From the NCBI RefSeq assembly GCF_002688565.1, contig NZ_CP024011.1, positions 372,001-436,000 of the forward strand: a stretch of DNA of 64,000 nt, in the 5' to 3' direction. The position numbers and the translations under genes were made by a program. The notes under the pieces are model-generated. The model worked only from the letters and a program-made list of their open reading frames with translations. It was not told the DNA's origin and ran no database searches. Below are positions 47,943 through 59,592 of this stretch, piece by piece (the first letter of the stretch is position 1; every line of letters begins with the position of its first letter). The stretch is from Acinetobacter sp. LoGeW2-3 (GTDB taxonomy: Bacteria; Pseudomonadota; Gammaproteobacteria; Pseudomonadales; Moraxellaceae).

Positions 47943-47972
47943 AAAATCCCGCTATATCAGCAGGATTTTTTT
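47941..47972. terminator. Bidirectional terminator
   Basis: AAAAATCC(c)GC-TATATCA-GC(a)GGATTTTT between the convergent genes at 47388-47942 and 47988-48452. Confidence 0.8.
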
Positions 47973-47987
47973 CTTTGCAATTCAATC

Positions 47988-48452
47988 TTACATTTGCGAT
48001 TGAATATAATTTTGCAGGCCAATCAGCTCGATCAGGCGTAATTGTTTTTCAAGCCAGTAAGTATGATCTTCTTCTGTATCCGACATTTGCTGACGTAGCA
48101 TGTCACGGGTTACGTAGTCACCCTTCTCTTCACACAGTTTCACGCCTGCTGCCAGCTTTTGACGAACATCATATTCCAGTTTCAGGTCAGCTTTCAGGCA
48201 GCTCACCACATCTTCGCCGATCTCAACATCATCACGGGTCATGTTCGGTGTGCCTTCCAGGAACAGAACACGGCGAATAATCGCATCCGCATGCTGTGCT
48301 TCTTCCTGCATTTCATGATCGATACGTTCAAAGATTTTGGTCAGGCCCCAATCTTCATACATACGAGAATGGATCAGGTATTGGTCGCGAGCAGCCAGTT
48401 CGCCACCGATCAACATATTCAAATAATCTACGACTTCTGGATTACCGCGCAT
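47988..48452 (-). CDS. Bacterial ferritin, FtnA-type (haem ligand Met absent)
   Basis: Iron-storage protein of the bacterioferritin fold, 154 aa. Ferroxidase residues are present: Glu18 ([10 protein letters not shown]), Glu51 and His54 (EEAQHAD), Glu94 (KLEYD) and Glu127/His130 (DTEEDHTYW). The position of haem-ligand Met52 in E. coli Bfr is Ala here. The sequence closely resembles Pseudomonas FtnA (previously called BfrA), which lacks haem on its own. SD sequence GGTAGGGAG lies upstream. A second, haem-binding Bfr subunit elsewhere is possible but not in the window. Confidence 0.9.
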   Translation of the reverse strand: MRGNPEVVDYLNMLIGGELAARDQYLIHSRMYEDWGLTKIFERIDHEMQEEAQHADAIIRRVLFLEGTPNMTRDDVEIGEDVVSCLKADLKLEYDVRQKLAAGVKLCEEKGDYVTRDMLRQQMSDTEEDHTYWLEKQLRLIELIGLQNYIQSQM

Positions 48453-48795
48453 TTTTATAACTCCCTACCTTTATGGACTTATTATGGAGAAAAGCATCTG
48501 GATTTGCAAAAGAAAAATTTCGTAAATATATGATTTTTAACTAATTAAAATGAGAAGTACTTTCATTTACAGTTTTAGTTCTTATAAATCCCATTTATAA
48601 AACAATGCTTTGCAAATTTAACTTCAAGGCCGGTCTCAAATTTTGGCACAATTTTTGGAACGTTAAAAATTGTAAATTCTATTGTGGATTTTTTCTCTTT
48701 CGCTCGAATCCAAGATAAATTTCATTTCGCCAGCATATCAACATGCTGATTTCGAGTATGCTTTCTCTAGAACATGACAGAATAATTGAGTAAAT
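48453..48795. promoter_or_regulatory. Divergent control region between the ferritin gene and the SDR gene
   Basis: 343 nt without an ORF. TGAGAAGTACTTTCA at 48551-48565 matches a 7-1-7 Fur-box pattern at 10 of 14 positions, about 100 nt upstream of the ferritin start. TGGCAC-aattt-TTGG at 48644-48658 resembles a sigma-54 site, with G where the -12 C should be. CAGCAT-atcaac-ATGCTG (48731-48748) is a perfect 6-bp palindrome within wider CTCGAA/TTCGAG arms. None is proven. Confidence 0.35.
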
Positions 48796-49863
48796 ATGAC
48801 GACTTTAGAACAACAGGCACCCGTTTTGGTCACCGGCGCATCAGGCTATATTGCCAGCTGGGTAATTGAAAAACTGCTTAAATTAGGTCATACAGTCCAT
48901 GCAACTGTGCGTAATTTAAAGAAAACCAGTAGCTTTGAACATTTAGAGCAAATTGCTGTTGCCAGCCCGGGAGAACTCAAATTATTCCAGGCCAACCTGC
49001 TTGAACCGTCTTCTTTTGATGAAGCTATGCAAGGCTGTGAAATTGTTTTTCATATGGCCTCACCTTTTGTCGTGACTAATTTTAAAGATGCAGTTAAGGA
49101 CATCATTGAACCGGCAGTGTTTGGTACTGAAAATGTCCTGGCCAGCGTGAATAAAACCGATTCCGTAAAACGTGTGGTTCTGACTTCTAGTATTGCTGCG
49201 ACCTACGGCGATGCTATTGATATCAAAGATACCTCTAACAACAGTTTTGATGAGTCTCATTGGAATACCACCAGCTCTGAAACACACCAACCTTATCCTT
49301 ATTCTAAAGTCGCTGCTGAGCGTAAAGCCTGGCAAATGGCAAAAGCCCAGAACCGCTGGGAATTGGTCTGCATTAATCCTGCACTGGTCTTTGGCAAATC
49401 CTTAACACCAAATACTCAGTCTGGCAGTGTTGAAGTCCTGCAGCAATTTGCCAATGGTATGACTTTACTCGGTGTTCCTCCAATGTGGAACGGTGTGGTT
49501 GATGTCCAAGATGTGGCTGAAGCGCATATTCGTGCTGCTTTCAATTCAGAAGCACAGGGTCGCTATATCGTTTCTGGTGAAACGCTGAGCCTGTTGGAAA
49601 TGGGTAAAATTCTGCGCGAAACCTTTGGCTCAAAATTCCCATTTCCACGCAACCAGTTACCGAAAGCGGCGTTTAAACTGTTTGGGCCATTTGCCGGATT
49701 TAGCCGTGAGTTTGTAGAAAAAAATATGGGAATTCCGATTTATTTTAATGCCCAGAAAAGTAAAGATGAACTCGGCATTGACTACCGCCCTGTGAAAAAA
49801 AGTCTAGTCGAGCACTTCCAGCAATTACTAGATGACGGTGTGGTGAAAAAATATATTCCTTAA
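48796..49863 (+). CDS. NAD(P)-dependent SDR of the dihydroflavonol-reductase type
   Basis: 355 aa extended SDR. N-terminal cofactor motif VLVTGASGYIASWVIEKLLKLGHTVHATVR, catalytic Tyr and Lys in PYPYSKVAAERKAW preceded by VVLTSSIAA, and a C-terminal substrate domain. It groups with dihydroflavonol-4-reductase-like and aldehyde/ketone reductases of bacteria; the substrate is not deducible. Monocistronic as far as can be seen. Confidence 0.88.
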   Translation: MTTLEQQAPVLVTGASGYIASWVIEKLLKLGHTVHATVRNLKKTSSFEHLEQIAVASPGELKLFQANLLEPSSFDEAMQGCEIVFHMASPFVVTNFKDAVKDIIEPAVFGTENVLASVNKTDSVKRVVLTSSIAATYGDAIDIKDTSNNSFDESHWNTTSSETHQPYPYSKVAAERKAWQMAKAQNRWELVCINPALVFGKSLTPNTQSGSVEVLQQFANGMTLLGVPPMWNGVVDVQDVAEAHIRAAFNSEAQGRYIVSGETLSLLEMGKILRETFGSKFPFPRNQLPKAAFKLFGPFAGFSREFVEKNMGIPIYFNAQKSKDELGIDYRPVKKSLVEHFQQLLDDGVVKKYIP

Positions 49864-49984
49864 TTGTACTAGCTCAAACCTGATCTGACAGTTACCGATT
49901 TTTTATTGTGTCTGTCAGGTTAAATTTGAGCGAGTACACCGATTCATGCACCGACAAGCTCACGCTTCCTCAGTAAGCATCAAC

Positions 49985-50959
49985 TTAAACAGAAGTCCAA
50001 CGCGCATTTTTCCATGCTTGCTGTTGCTTTGAATCTAAAAAAGTCCAAGCTACAAAACGACTTTCTTTTTGCCCCTGCGTCATTTTAATGGTTTTCACAT
50101 CCACTGCACCGCTCTTACGCAAGGTATTTAACAGCATTGGCAATGTTGTTTTCTTAGAAACCAGTGTACTAAACCAAAGACATTGCTCAGCAAATTGTGT
50201 GCTCTCTTGTACCATCTGGCAAACAAATCGTTCTTCACCACCATCACACCACAACTCATTCTTTTGCCCACCAAAGTTTAACACCGCCTTCGTCCGATCA
50301 ACGGGTTTGCCAAGTTTCCTTAATTTTTGCGTTGCTGTGGCATTTGCTTCATCTTGCGAGGCATGAAATGGTGGGTTACACAGGGTCAAATCAAAACGAT
50401 CTGAAGATTTAATCACACCTTTGAAAATATTACTTGGTGTCTTTTGCAATCGAATCTGAATCCCCTTTCTGAGATTTGGATTTGCCTCCACAATAAATTG
50501 AGCACTTTTAACCGATGCCGAATGAATGTCTGAGCCGACAAATTTCCAACCATAACTACGATGACCAATAATCGGATAAATACAGTTCGCACCAACCCCA
50601 ATATCCAACACTTGAACTGTGCGTCCTGTTGGAATTTGACCGTTATTATTGAGACTTAACAGGTCAGCCAAATAGTGAATATAGTCTGCTCTACCCGGAA
50701 TCGGTGGGCAAAGATAATCTTGAGGAATATCCCAATATTGAATGTCATAAAAATGCTCCAGCAATGCTTTATTGAGCATTTTCACAGCCAGTGGATCAGA
50801 AAAGTTGATTGAAAGATCATCATATTGATTGCGGCTGACAAAAGGTGCAAGTTCCGGACAAGTCTTGATAAGCTCAGGAAAATCGTAACGACTACGATGC
50901 AGATTTCTTGCATGTAATTGCGATTTTTGTTGCGGAAAAGTTTTCTTTGCTTGCGCCAT
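49985..50959 (-). CDS. rlmF: 23S rRNA (adenine-1618-N6)-methyltransferase
   Basis: Methylates A1618 of 23S rRNA using SAM. 324 aa from the ATG at 50959, chosen because [26 protein letters not shown] lines up with the start of the E. coli protein; ATG at 50974 and TTG at 50977 are alternatives. SAM site [12 protein letters not shown], catalytic [26 protein letters not shown] and ESRFVAWTF are the RlmF blocks. Faces the SDR gene (convergent, 121 nt). I see no strong ribosome site. Confidence 0.92.
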   Translation of the reverse strand: MAQAKKTFPQQKSQLHARNLHRSRYDFPELIKTCPELAPFVSRNQYDDLSINFSDPLAVKMLNKALLEHFYDIQYWDIPQDYLCPPIPGRADYIHYLADLLSLNNNGQIPTGRTVQVLDIGVGANCIYPIIGHRSYGWKFVGSDIHSASVKSAQFIVEANPNLRKGIQIRLQKTPSNIFKGVIKSSDRFDLTLCNPPFHASQDEANATATQKLRKLGKPVDRTKAVLNFGGQKNELWCDGGEERFVCQMVQESTQFAEQCLWFSTLVSKKTTLPMLLNTLRKSGAVDVKTIKMTQGQKESRFVAWTFLDSKQQQAWKNARWTSV

Positions 50960-51128
50960 GTGTATGCCAATCATCAACGGGAGAACAGAATCAATCAGGC
51001 AGGATCTATACCTGCAAATGAATCGATATTGTACGTGAATTCAACTCACATTGCCGAACCCGTCCTTATCCTTTTATTTATCTGTTGCATCCTACAATCA
51101 CTAAATCTTATTATTTTGAAATCGCCAT

Positions 51129-51171
51129 AAAAAAAGACACCGAAAGATTCATCATCCTCGGTGTCTTTTTT
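51129..51171 (-). terminator. Terminator after ligA
   Basis: AAAAAAGACACCGA and TCGGTGTCTTTTTT form a long stem with A/T runs, 25 nt past the ligA stop. Confidence 0.85.
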
Positions 51172-51195
51172 ATTTGAGTCATTATTTAGAAGTGA

Positions 51196-53289
<2,094 letters not shown>

Positions 53290-53329
53290 CTATTATAAAA
53301 ATCGAAATGTCCAGTTTCAATACAGAAAC

Positions 53330-54334
53330 TTAGACTTCTGCAGGCTGCCCCGCACGGTAATCGATGGCTTGATGACGCCAGAATTCACGCAGCTGTGGAG
53401 TAAATTCCTGCTGGTTCTGGTCATAGACAATACCATCGACTTCACGGGCAATCAGACGTGAAATGCTATCCATGGTATCAAAGGCATTTTGTACATCGCT
53501 ATGAGGTAATGCCAGGAAGAATGCCAGACCTTTGACTTCTTCAGTCGACAAGGTTTCCAGGTCAAAACCTTCCATACCCGTATCGGTAATCTGCAATACT
53601 GAGAATAAAAGTTTTGAACCATCTTCGCTGTAACGATGGAAACAAGCCAGCTCACCATAGCGTAGACCGTATTTAAGCAACACTTTCAGGGTTTTCTCAC
53701 CAGATAGCACACGGCCTTGTGGAATAACACTGAGTGAAATGATCATTTCTGCATTGGCTAATGCACATTCATCATCTACGACTTTCTGTTCATGCAGATG
53801 GGCATCAAGAATACTGCTCTCATCTTCAAAGTCAGAAATTTCGGCTTTTTCAATATTACTGTTCAGGCTAAATTCAGCAGGCTTAGTTTCTTCTGTAGCG
53901 GCATCTTCAGTCTTAGTTTTTTCTTCAATCTTAGTTTCTTCAGCAGAGGCTTCTTTCACTTCAGTTTTTGCCACTTCTGGTTCAGCTTCTTCAACAATTG
54001 GCGTATCCAGCGGGCTTGGGGCTTTTGCTACAGGCTTGGCGGTTTCTGTCAGCGTTGGTTCTACTTTCGCTGCTTCTTTTTGTTCCGAAGCGGGTGCTAT
54101 GCTTTCAACAGTTTCTGTGTTCAGGCTTGGTTCAACACGTTCCGCTTCTGCTTCCTGTGCTGCCAACTGGGCACGTACATGACGTGGAATAACCGGGGTC
54201 TGACTGTCTGGATCAATATGTAATTCTGAATCCAATGATGGTGCTGCATCAGCAGGTTTTTTCATGATCATTCGAATGCCCAAGAGCATGATCACGACTG
54301 CTACAACAATCCCGAGAATAGTAGTAATTTCCAT
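53330..54334 (-). CDS. zipA: Cell division protein ZipA
   Basis: Anchors FtsZ to the membrane at the division site. 334 aa. One N-terminal membrane helix (TTILGIVVAVVIMLLGIRMI), a long linker rich in Glu, Ala, Lys, Thr and Pro (about residues 30-190), and the C-terminal ZipA domain (about 200-325, with MIISLSVIPQGRVLSGEKTLKVLLKYGLRYGELACFHRY) that binds the FtsZ tail. Starts 1 nt after smc, so coupled. The smc-zipA-ligA order is that of Pseudomonas. Confidence 0.93.
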   Translation of the reverse strand: MEITTILGIVVAVVIMLLGIRMIMKKPADAAPSLDSELHIDPDSQTPVIPRHVRAQLAAQEAEAERVEPSLNTETVESIAPASEQKEAAKVEPTLTETAKPVAKAPSPLDTPIVEEAEPEVAKTEVKEASAEETKIEEKTKTEDAATEETKPAEFSLNSNIEKAEISDFEDESSILDAHLHEQKVVDDECALANAEMIISLSVIPQGRVLSGEKTLKVLLKYGLRYGELACFHRYSEDGSKLLFSVLQITDTGMEGFDLETLSTEEVKGLAFFLALPHSDVQNAFDTMDSISRLIAREVDGIVYDQNQQEFTPQLREFWRHQAIDYRAGQPAEV

Positions 54335-54335
54335 T

Positions 54336-57300
54336 TTATGCCTCCGCCGCTAAGCCGTATTCTTTTGCCTGTTCCAAATTCACTGTAACCAGTTTTGAGG
54401 TGCCCGGTTCAGGCATGGTCACACCCAAGAGATCTGTTGCCATCATCATTGCTAGCTTATTATGTGTGATGTAAATAAATTGCACTTGTTCTGAAAGCTC
54501 TTTGACTAAATTACAAAAACGCCCCACATTCGCATCATCCAGTGGTGCATCGACTTCATCGAGCACACAGAAAGGCGCCGGATTCAGACGGAAAATCGCA
54601 AACACCAGAGCCAATGCAGTTAATGCTTTTTCACCACCCGACAATAAAGCCAATGAACTGTTACGCTTACCCGGTGGTCGTGCCATCAGTTTTACACCTG
54701 ATTGCCATCCATCTTCAAGGCTTAAACTCGCTTCACCGCCATTAAATACTTTCGGGAACAGGTTTTGCAGTTCAGCATTAACCTGATCAAAAGTATGCAT
54801 AAACAGTTTGCGCGTTTCCTGATCGATGCTCTTCATAGCTGCTTGCAGTTGCTGGACTGTATTTTCCAGATCCTGCATCTGATGGCTCAGCTCATTATAG
54901 CGTGCCGAAACCTCTTCATATTCTTCAGATGCTGCAAGATTCACCGCTCCGAGCTTATCGAACTGTGCTTGGGCTTTTTCCAGCTTGGCTTGATGCGATT
55001 TAACCTCGATATTTAGGTCAGTAATTACTTCACTATTCAATTCTTTTAGCTGTTCTGAATAATGCTGCAAGTCAGATTTGGCTGCCTGCCAGGCCAGACG
55101 TTTCTGTTCCAGTCCAGTTCGCAGCTTTTCATCCTGCTGCTGGAATTGATGGCGCTGTTCAGTTAATTGTTGCTGTTTGCTTTGTACCTGATTCAGTTCT
55201 ATCTGCCATTCCGACCAGGTTTTTTGCAGCTTCGCTGTTAATTCAGCTTGTTGATTAAACTGGCTTTCCAAATGTGGCAATTCCAGCTGTACCGGATCGA
55301 TAAACTTTTTAGCCTGTTCAATCTGGTGAATGATTTGTTGGTACTGTTCTTTCAGGAAGACTCGATCTTTTTCTAACAGCTCGACTTGTTGCTTGGATTG
55401 CACTGATTGACGACGGGTAATTTCCAGTTCCTGCTGGGCATGCTGGGTCTGCTGCTGGCTATCTTCTAGTTGTACAGTCAACTCATCCAGCTGGAATTGC
55501 AGGGTCTTATAGTTTGGTAAAGCTAGCTCTAGTTTCAGATTTAATGCATGCAGATCGATTTCCAGATCGTCTTTTTGCATCGCATCTTCTTCCAACTGTT
55601 CATCCAGTTGCTGTAACTGGTTTTGCAATTGTTGTTTCTGAACCTCGAAAGCCTGTGCCGTACTTTGCACTTTTGCAATATTCAGATCTAGCTGCTGTAG
55701 CTGTTTCTGTGCCTGTTGTTGCTGGCTAGTAATCTGCTGTACTTGAGTCTGAAGTGCTGTCAGCTGTTCTTTTGATTCAGTAACTTGCTGTTCAACGAGC
55801 TGGAATTGTTCTTCCAATTGAATCAGTTGCTGTTCGATTTCATCCAGACGGATACGGTGACTCAATGCGCCTTGACCAGCCTGGCTGGCTTCATCAAATT
55901 CCAATCCAATCACCCAGTCTGGGCCAATATGGTAAGCATCTAAACTCAGGATGGATTGACCCGGTTGTAACTGGTTCTGCAAGGCTAATGCTTGTTGCAA
56001 GGTTTCAACGACAGCCACCTGTTGCCAGAGTGAATATTGTGGTTCTTCAATCCAATCTGAAAGACATTGAGCATTTGCTAGCTGGATTTTGGCAGTGCTT
56101 TGCTGTGCTTTCAGCTGACGAGCCGTATTTTCCAGGAAATTGTCTGAATCGGATAGCACCTGAGCAGAGAGCCATTTCGCCAGGAATTTCTCAATCAGGC
56201 TGGCATGGGCTTTGCCTTGTTCGCTAAGTTTCAGCACATGCATCAGTTGCACGGCATCGGCTTTAGCTGCCGGATTGGCTTTGGCTAACAGCTGGGATAG
56301 GTTTTTCTTTTCTGCATTGAGTACCTGCAATTCGGATTTTAGCTGCATTTGCTGTTGCTGCTGCTCAGCATGACTTTGCTTAACTTGTTCTAACTGCTGG
56401 CTCAGTTCAGCACGTTGGCTTTCTAATGAAGTAAGTTGCTGTTCAGCTTCTGATTTTTCCTGCTGATACTGGTCCAGCTCATCTTGCTGCGCCTGATTCT
56501 GGATTTGTGCTGCTTGCTGTTGCAGGGTTTCTTTTTGCTGTTCAATGCGGGTGATATTTTTAGCCAGCTGTTCGCTTTGTGCCAGCATCTGCATTTTACG
56601 CTGCTGTTGCTGTTCGACCTGGGTTTTAATCTGAGCAAATTGAGTGGCGACTGAAGTTTGTTGAGATTTCAGTTCTTGCAAACCTTGTTGCTGATCCTGA
56701 CTTAAGCCTTCCTGTTGCTGCAACTGTGTGGTTTGATCTTCCAGCTGTTCTTGTAATGTATCCAGTTGCAGTTCAATCAACTGTAAGCGTTCTTTGGTTT
56801 GCGCTTTCTGTTCTTCGAGTTGTACCAGACTAGTTGAGTTTTGCTCTAGCAGAGATTGCTTCTGCTTCAGGCTCATTTCCAGTTCAGCCAGCTTTTTCTC
56901 GGCCTGTTGCCATTCATTTTGCAATGGCGTGGACTGCTGAATCAGGCGCTGAAAAAGCTCACTGGTTGCACCCAGATCATGTTCCACCGTGGTCAATTCG
57001 GAACGTACCAACTTAAAGCTGTCGCCGAGCGCGTTCATTTCGACCGTATATTCTTCCTGTAGTCGCTGGCTTTGCTCGCACTGGAATGACAGGATTTCAA
57101 CTTTCAGGGTACGAATCTGTCCTTCAAGTTCTTTATATTGAATGGCGGTTTCAGATTGGCGTTTTAAGGTTTTCAGCTGGGATTTTAATTCGGAGGCAAT
57201 ATCTTCCAAACGCGACAGGTTCTGAGTGGTATGTTCCAGATGTTGCATCGTCTCACGACGGCGTGCCTGATAGCGTGATACACCGGCTGCTTCTTCGATA

Positions 57301-57788
57301 TAGACCCGCATTTCCTCTGGCTTTGCATCCACCAGGCGGTTAATCATGCCCTGTTCGATAATGGCATAAGAACGTGGTCCCAGACCGGTTCCGAGGAAAA
57401 TATCGGTGATGTCACGACGGCGACATTTGGTGCCATTCAGGAAATATTCAGACTTGCCATCGCGGTTGACCTGACGGCGCACTGCCAGCTCATTATAGGC
57501 ATTATAAGCACCGCCAAGTTTGCCGTAGGTATTTTCAAAGCGCAGTTCCACGCTGGCCACACCCACTGGTTTACGCTTTGCAGTCCCGGTAAAAATGACG
57601 TCCTGCATGCTGCCGCCACGTAACTGGCGCGCACTCGTCTCCCCCATCACCCAGCGAATTGCATCGATGACGTTGGACTTACCACAGCCATTGGGTCCTA
57701 CAACGGCAGTCCGGTTATCTTTAAAGTGTAAAGTCGTGCTATCGGCAAAAGATTTGAAGCCTGAAAGTTTTAAACTGCTTAAACGCAT
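54336..57788 (-). CDS. smc: Chromosome partition protein Smc
   Basis: ATPase of the bacterial condensin. 1150 aa. From the ATG at 57788 (MRLSSLKLSGFKSF; CAGGA just upstream); a start 12 codons earlier overlaps the GntR gene end and is rejected. Walker A GPNGCGKSNVIDAIRWVMGE, two long Gln/Glu-rich coiled coils either side of a central hinge (about residues 500-660), and C-terminal signature LSGGEKALTALALVFAIF with Walker B CVLDEVDAPLDDANV. The coils are unusually Gln-rich. ScpA and ScpB are encoded in the same window at 44819-46200. Confidence 0.95.
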   Translation of the reverse strand: MRLSSLKLSGFKSFADSTTLHFKDNRTAVVGPNGCGKSNVIDAIRWVMGETSARQLRGGSMQDVIFTGTAKRKPVGVASVELRFENTYGKLGGAYNAYNELAVRRQVNRDGKSEYFLNGTKCRRRDITDIFLGTGLGPRSYAIIEQGMINRLVDAKPEEMRVYIEEAAGVSRYQARRRETMQHLEHTTQNLSRLEDIASELKSQLKTLKRQSETAIQYKELEGQIRTLKVEILSFQCEQSQRLQEEYTVEMNALGDSFKLVRSELTTVEHDLGATSELFQRLIQQSTPLQNEWQQAEKKLAELEMSLKQKQSLLEQNSTSLVQLEEQKAQTKERLQLIELQLDTLQEQLEDQTTQLQQQEGLSQDQQQGLQELKSQQTSVATQFAQIKTQVEQQQQRKMQMLAQSEQLAKNITRIEQQKETLQQQAAQIQNQAQQDELDQYQQEKSEAEQQLTSLESQRAELSQQLEQVKQSHAEQQQQQMQLKSELQVLNAEKKNLSQLLAKANPAAKADAVQLMHVLKLSEQGKAHASLIEKFLAKWLSAQVLSDSDNFLENTARQLKAQQSTAKIQLANAQCLSDWIEEPQYSLWQQVAVVETLQQALALQNQLQPGQSILSLDAYHIGPDWVIGLEFDEASQAGQGALSHRIRLDEIEQQLIQLEEQFQLVEQQVTESKEQLTALQTQVQQITSQQQQAQKQLQQLDLNIAKVQSTAQAFEVQKQQLQNQLQQLDEQLEEDAMQKDDLEIDLHALNLKLELALPNYKTLQFQLDELTVQLEDSQQQTQHAQQELEITRRQSVQSKQQVELLEKDRVFLKEQYQQIIHQIEQAKKFIDPVQLELPHLESQFNQQAELTAKLQKTWSEWQIELNQVQSKQQQLTEQRHQFQQQDEKLRTGLEQKRLAWQAAKSDLQHYSEQLKELNSEVITDLNIEVKSHQAKLEKAQAQFDKLGAVNLAASEEYEEVSARYNELSHQMQDLENTVQQLQAAMKSIDQETRKLFMHTFDQVNAELQNLFPKVFNGGEASLSLEDGWQSGVKLMARPPGKRNSSLALLSGGEKALTALALVFAIFRLNPAPFCVLDEVDAPLDDANVGRFCNLVKELSEQVQFIYITHNKLAMMMATDLLGVTMPEPGTSKLVTVNLEQAKEYGLAAEA

Positions 57789-57799
57789 AATGTCCTGAT

Positions 57800-58495
57800 T
57801 TAACGTCGCGAGCGTCTCGCCCACGCAAGTTCAATTTGTTTCATCCGTGTTAGTGATTCCAACACAAGGTTGCGCAAGTGTCGACAAAAATCTTCCATAA
57901 ATAAAGTGGCCTGATGTGATTTTCGGCTCAGAATTGCATCAGTTACCAGTTTAAATAGATCAAAAGATTCCTGTAGCTCGCGCTTGGAAATATTCAGGGT
58001 CAAAAAGTAACTGCGTCGCAGTGATGGAAGTAGCTCATGGTAGTAACGCATCAGATAAGGATTACCGACCATGTCCTGCTGCTGTGCCAGGCCCTGAAAG
58101 ATCAAATCATAAAACTTTTCGGTATGGCCTTGGCGAGTTTCTGCTTCTAATTGTTCTAATAATAGCTGAACGCGCTCGGCCTCATGCGGACGCCAGGTTT
58201 CCGCCATACGGTGTACGATTTGTCCCAGTAGCAGGCAGCACATTTCAAACAGGGCACGTACCTGAAGCGCTGACATTTCCGAGACAATGGCACCACGACG
58301 TGGGAAGATTTCGATGAGTTGAGTTCGTTCCAGCAACAATAATGCTTCGCGTACAGAACCACGACTGACATCAAGTTCTGATGCAATTCTCAGTTCCTGG
58401 ATCCGCTCACCTTCGACGAGCTCACCCCGAATAATCTGTTCACTGATGTGCCTGGCGATCTGCTCAGACAAGCTGTTTGCTTTTTCCTCTTGCAT
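57800..58495 (-). CDS. GntR-family regulator with FCD domain, upstream of smc
   Basis: 231 aa from the ATG at 58495 (AGGA 5 nt upstream; ATG at 58501 also in frame). Winged helix-turn-helix SLSEQIARHISEQIIRGELVEGERIQELRIASELDVSRGSVREALLLLERTQLIEIFPRRGAIVSEM; FCD domain with RALFEMCCLLLGQIV and FYDLIFQGLAQQ. Ends 11 nt before smc, so it is likely in the same operon. A GntR gene precedes smc in Pseudomonas as well. Target and ligand unknown. Confidence 0.87.
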   Translation of the reverse strand: MQEEKANSLSEQIARHISEQIIRGELVEGERIQELRIASELDVSRGSVREALLLLERTQLIEIFPRRGAIVSEMSALQVRALFEMCCLLLGQIVHRMAETWRPHEAERVQLLLEQLEAETRQGHTEKFYDLIFQGLAQQQDMVGNPYLMRYYHELLPSLRRSYFLTLNISKRELQESFDLFKLVTDAILSRKSHQATLFMEDFCRHLRNLVLESLTRMKQIELAWARRSRR

Positions 58496-58702
58496 GGCCA
58501 TCCTGTCTTTATTTTTATTGATGCAGTCGTTGTCATGCTGAATGACTATTCATTTATTTAACCCATTTTATGGGAAGAATGCTTTGACATTGTCAGACAA
58601 TCTTCTGTCTATGCAGCCAACTGTCCTTTATTTAAATTATCTTAGTGATTGTTTATTCAGTTCTTTCTTAATTTTTATTAGCACAAATATATTCATCAAA
58701 TA

Positions 58703-58729
58703 AAAAAGAGAGTATCTAAACTCTCTTTT
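58703..58729 (-). terminator. Terminator after the TSUP transporter gene
   Basis: AAAAGAGAGT-atctaa-ACTCTCTTTT, a perfect stem with A/T runs, 27 nt past the stop at 58756. Confidence 0.8.
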
Positions 58730-58755
58730 CTAAAATCTGTATCCAGAAAATCATC

Positions 58756-59565
58756 TTATATAAAGGCTCTGACACCCTGATAAATAAAATAGGTACCGAC
58801 AATAGATAATAAGGTCGCGAAGCATTTCTTCAGCATTACCGGTGACAATAGATGTGCCACTTTCGCTCCTACTTTGGCAGTAAAGAAACTCATAATACTA
58901 ATGCCGATAAAGGCATATATGTGAATATAGCCAATGGTATTTGGTACTGGAACATCGGATTGCTCACCAAACCACATAAACCCAAGTGCACCAGCAATCG
59001 CGATAGGCAAACCACAAGCCGCTGAAGTCGCCACCGCTTTTTGAATCACGACCCCACAGCGGTTGAGAAATGGTACTGTCAGACTACCACCGCCAATACC
59101 GAATATTGCTGAAGCAATACCGATACCAGCACCAGCTGCCATCTGCTTTGGTGTAGATGGTAATGTACTTGCTGGATCAAGTTTGACATTGGCACGGCTG
59201 AACATTCGCAAAGCCACCCAGACTGCAAAGAAACCGATTAGAAGCTGTAAGCCTTGACCCGGCAAATAATCAGCAATGCCTGCACCAAGAAAGGAACCAA
59301 TCACCAGGCCAGGCGCCAGATTACGAAATACCGGCCAGAGTACCGCGCCTTTAAGATGATGTGCCATGACCGAACTGATCGAAGTCACGATAATCGTTGC
59401 TAAAGAAGTTCCCACCGCCATATGCATAATGACACTTGGATCATACTGAAGCTGGGTAAATACGATGTACAGAATCGGCACAATAATCAGGCCACCACCA
59501 ACGCCAAATAGGCCTGCGGTGAAACCAGCAATTGCACCAATCAACAAATATATGATTAACTCCAT
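58756..59565 (-). CDS. TauE/SafE (TSUP) family membrane transporter
   Basis: 269 aa from the ATG at 59565; a longer reading to 59643 would overlap birA by 51 nt. About eight membrane helices in two repeats, each with a glycine-rich motif: GFTAGLFGVGGGLIIVPIL and GIASAIFGIGGGSLTVPFLNRCGV. The family moves sulfite, sulfoacetate or other organosulfur anions; substrate unknown. Divergent from birA with 27 nt between starts, so the promoters overlap. Confidence 0.87.
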   Translation of the reverse strand: MELIIYLLIGAIAGFTAGLFGVGGGLIIVPILYIVFTQLQYDPSVIMHMAVGTSLATIIVTSISSVMAHHLKGAVLWPVFRNLAPGLVIGSFLGAGIADYLPGQGLQLLIGFFAVWVALRMFSRANVKLDPASTLPSTPKQMAAGAGIGIASAIFGIGGGSLTVPFLNRCGVVIQKAVATSAACGLPIAIAGALGFMWFGEQSDVPVPNTIGYIHIYAFIGISIMSFFTAKVGAKVAHLLSPVMLKKCFATLLSIVGTYFIYQGVRAFI

Positions 59566-59592
59566 AACGACATTTACCACGTTTAAATTCAG

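Noticed and set aside
53739..54182. 147- and 143-codon ORFs opposite zipA
   Set aside because: They arise from the Glu/Ala/Thr-rich linker of zipA read backwards, giving low-complexity Ser/Phe/Val sequence.
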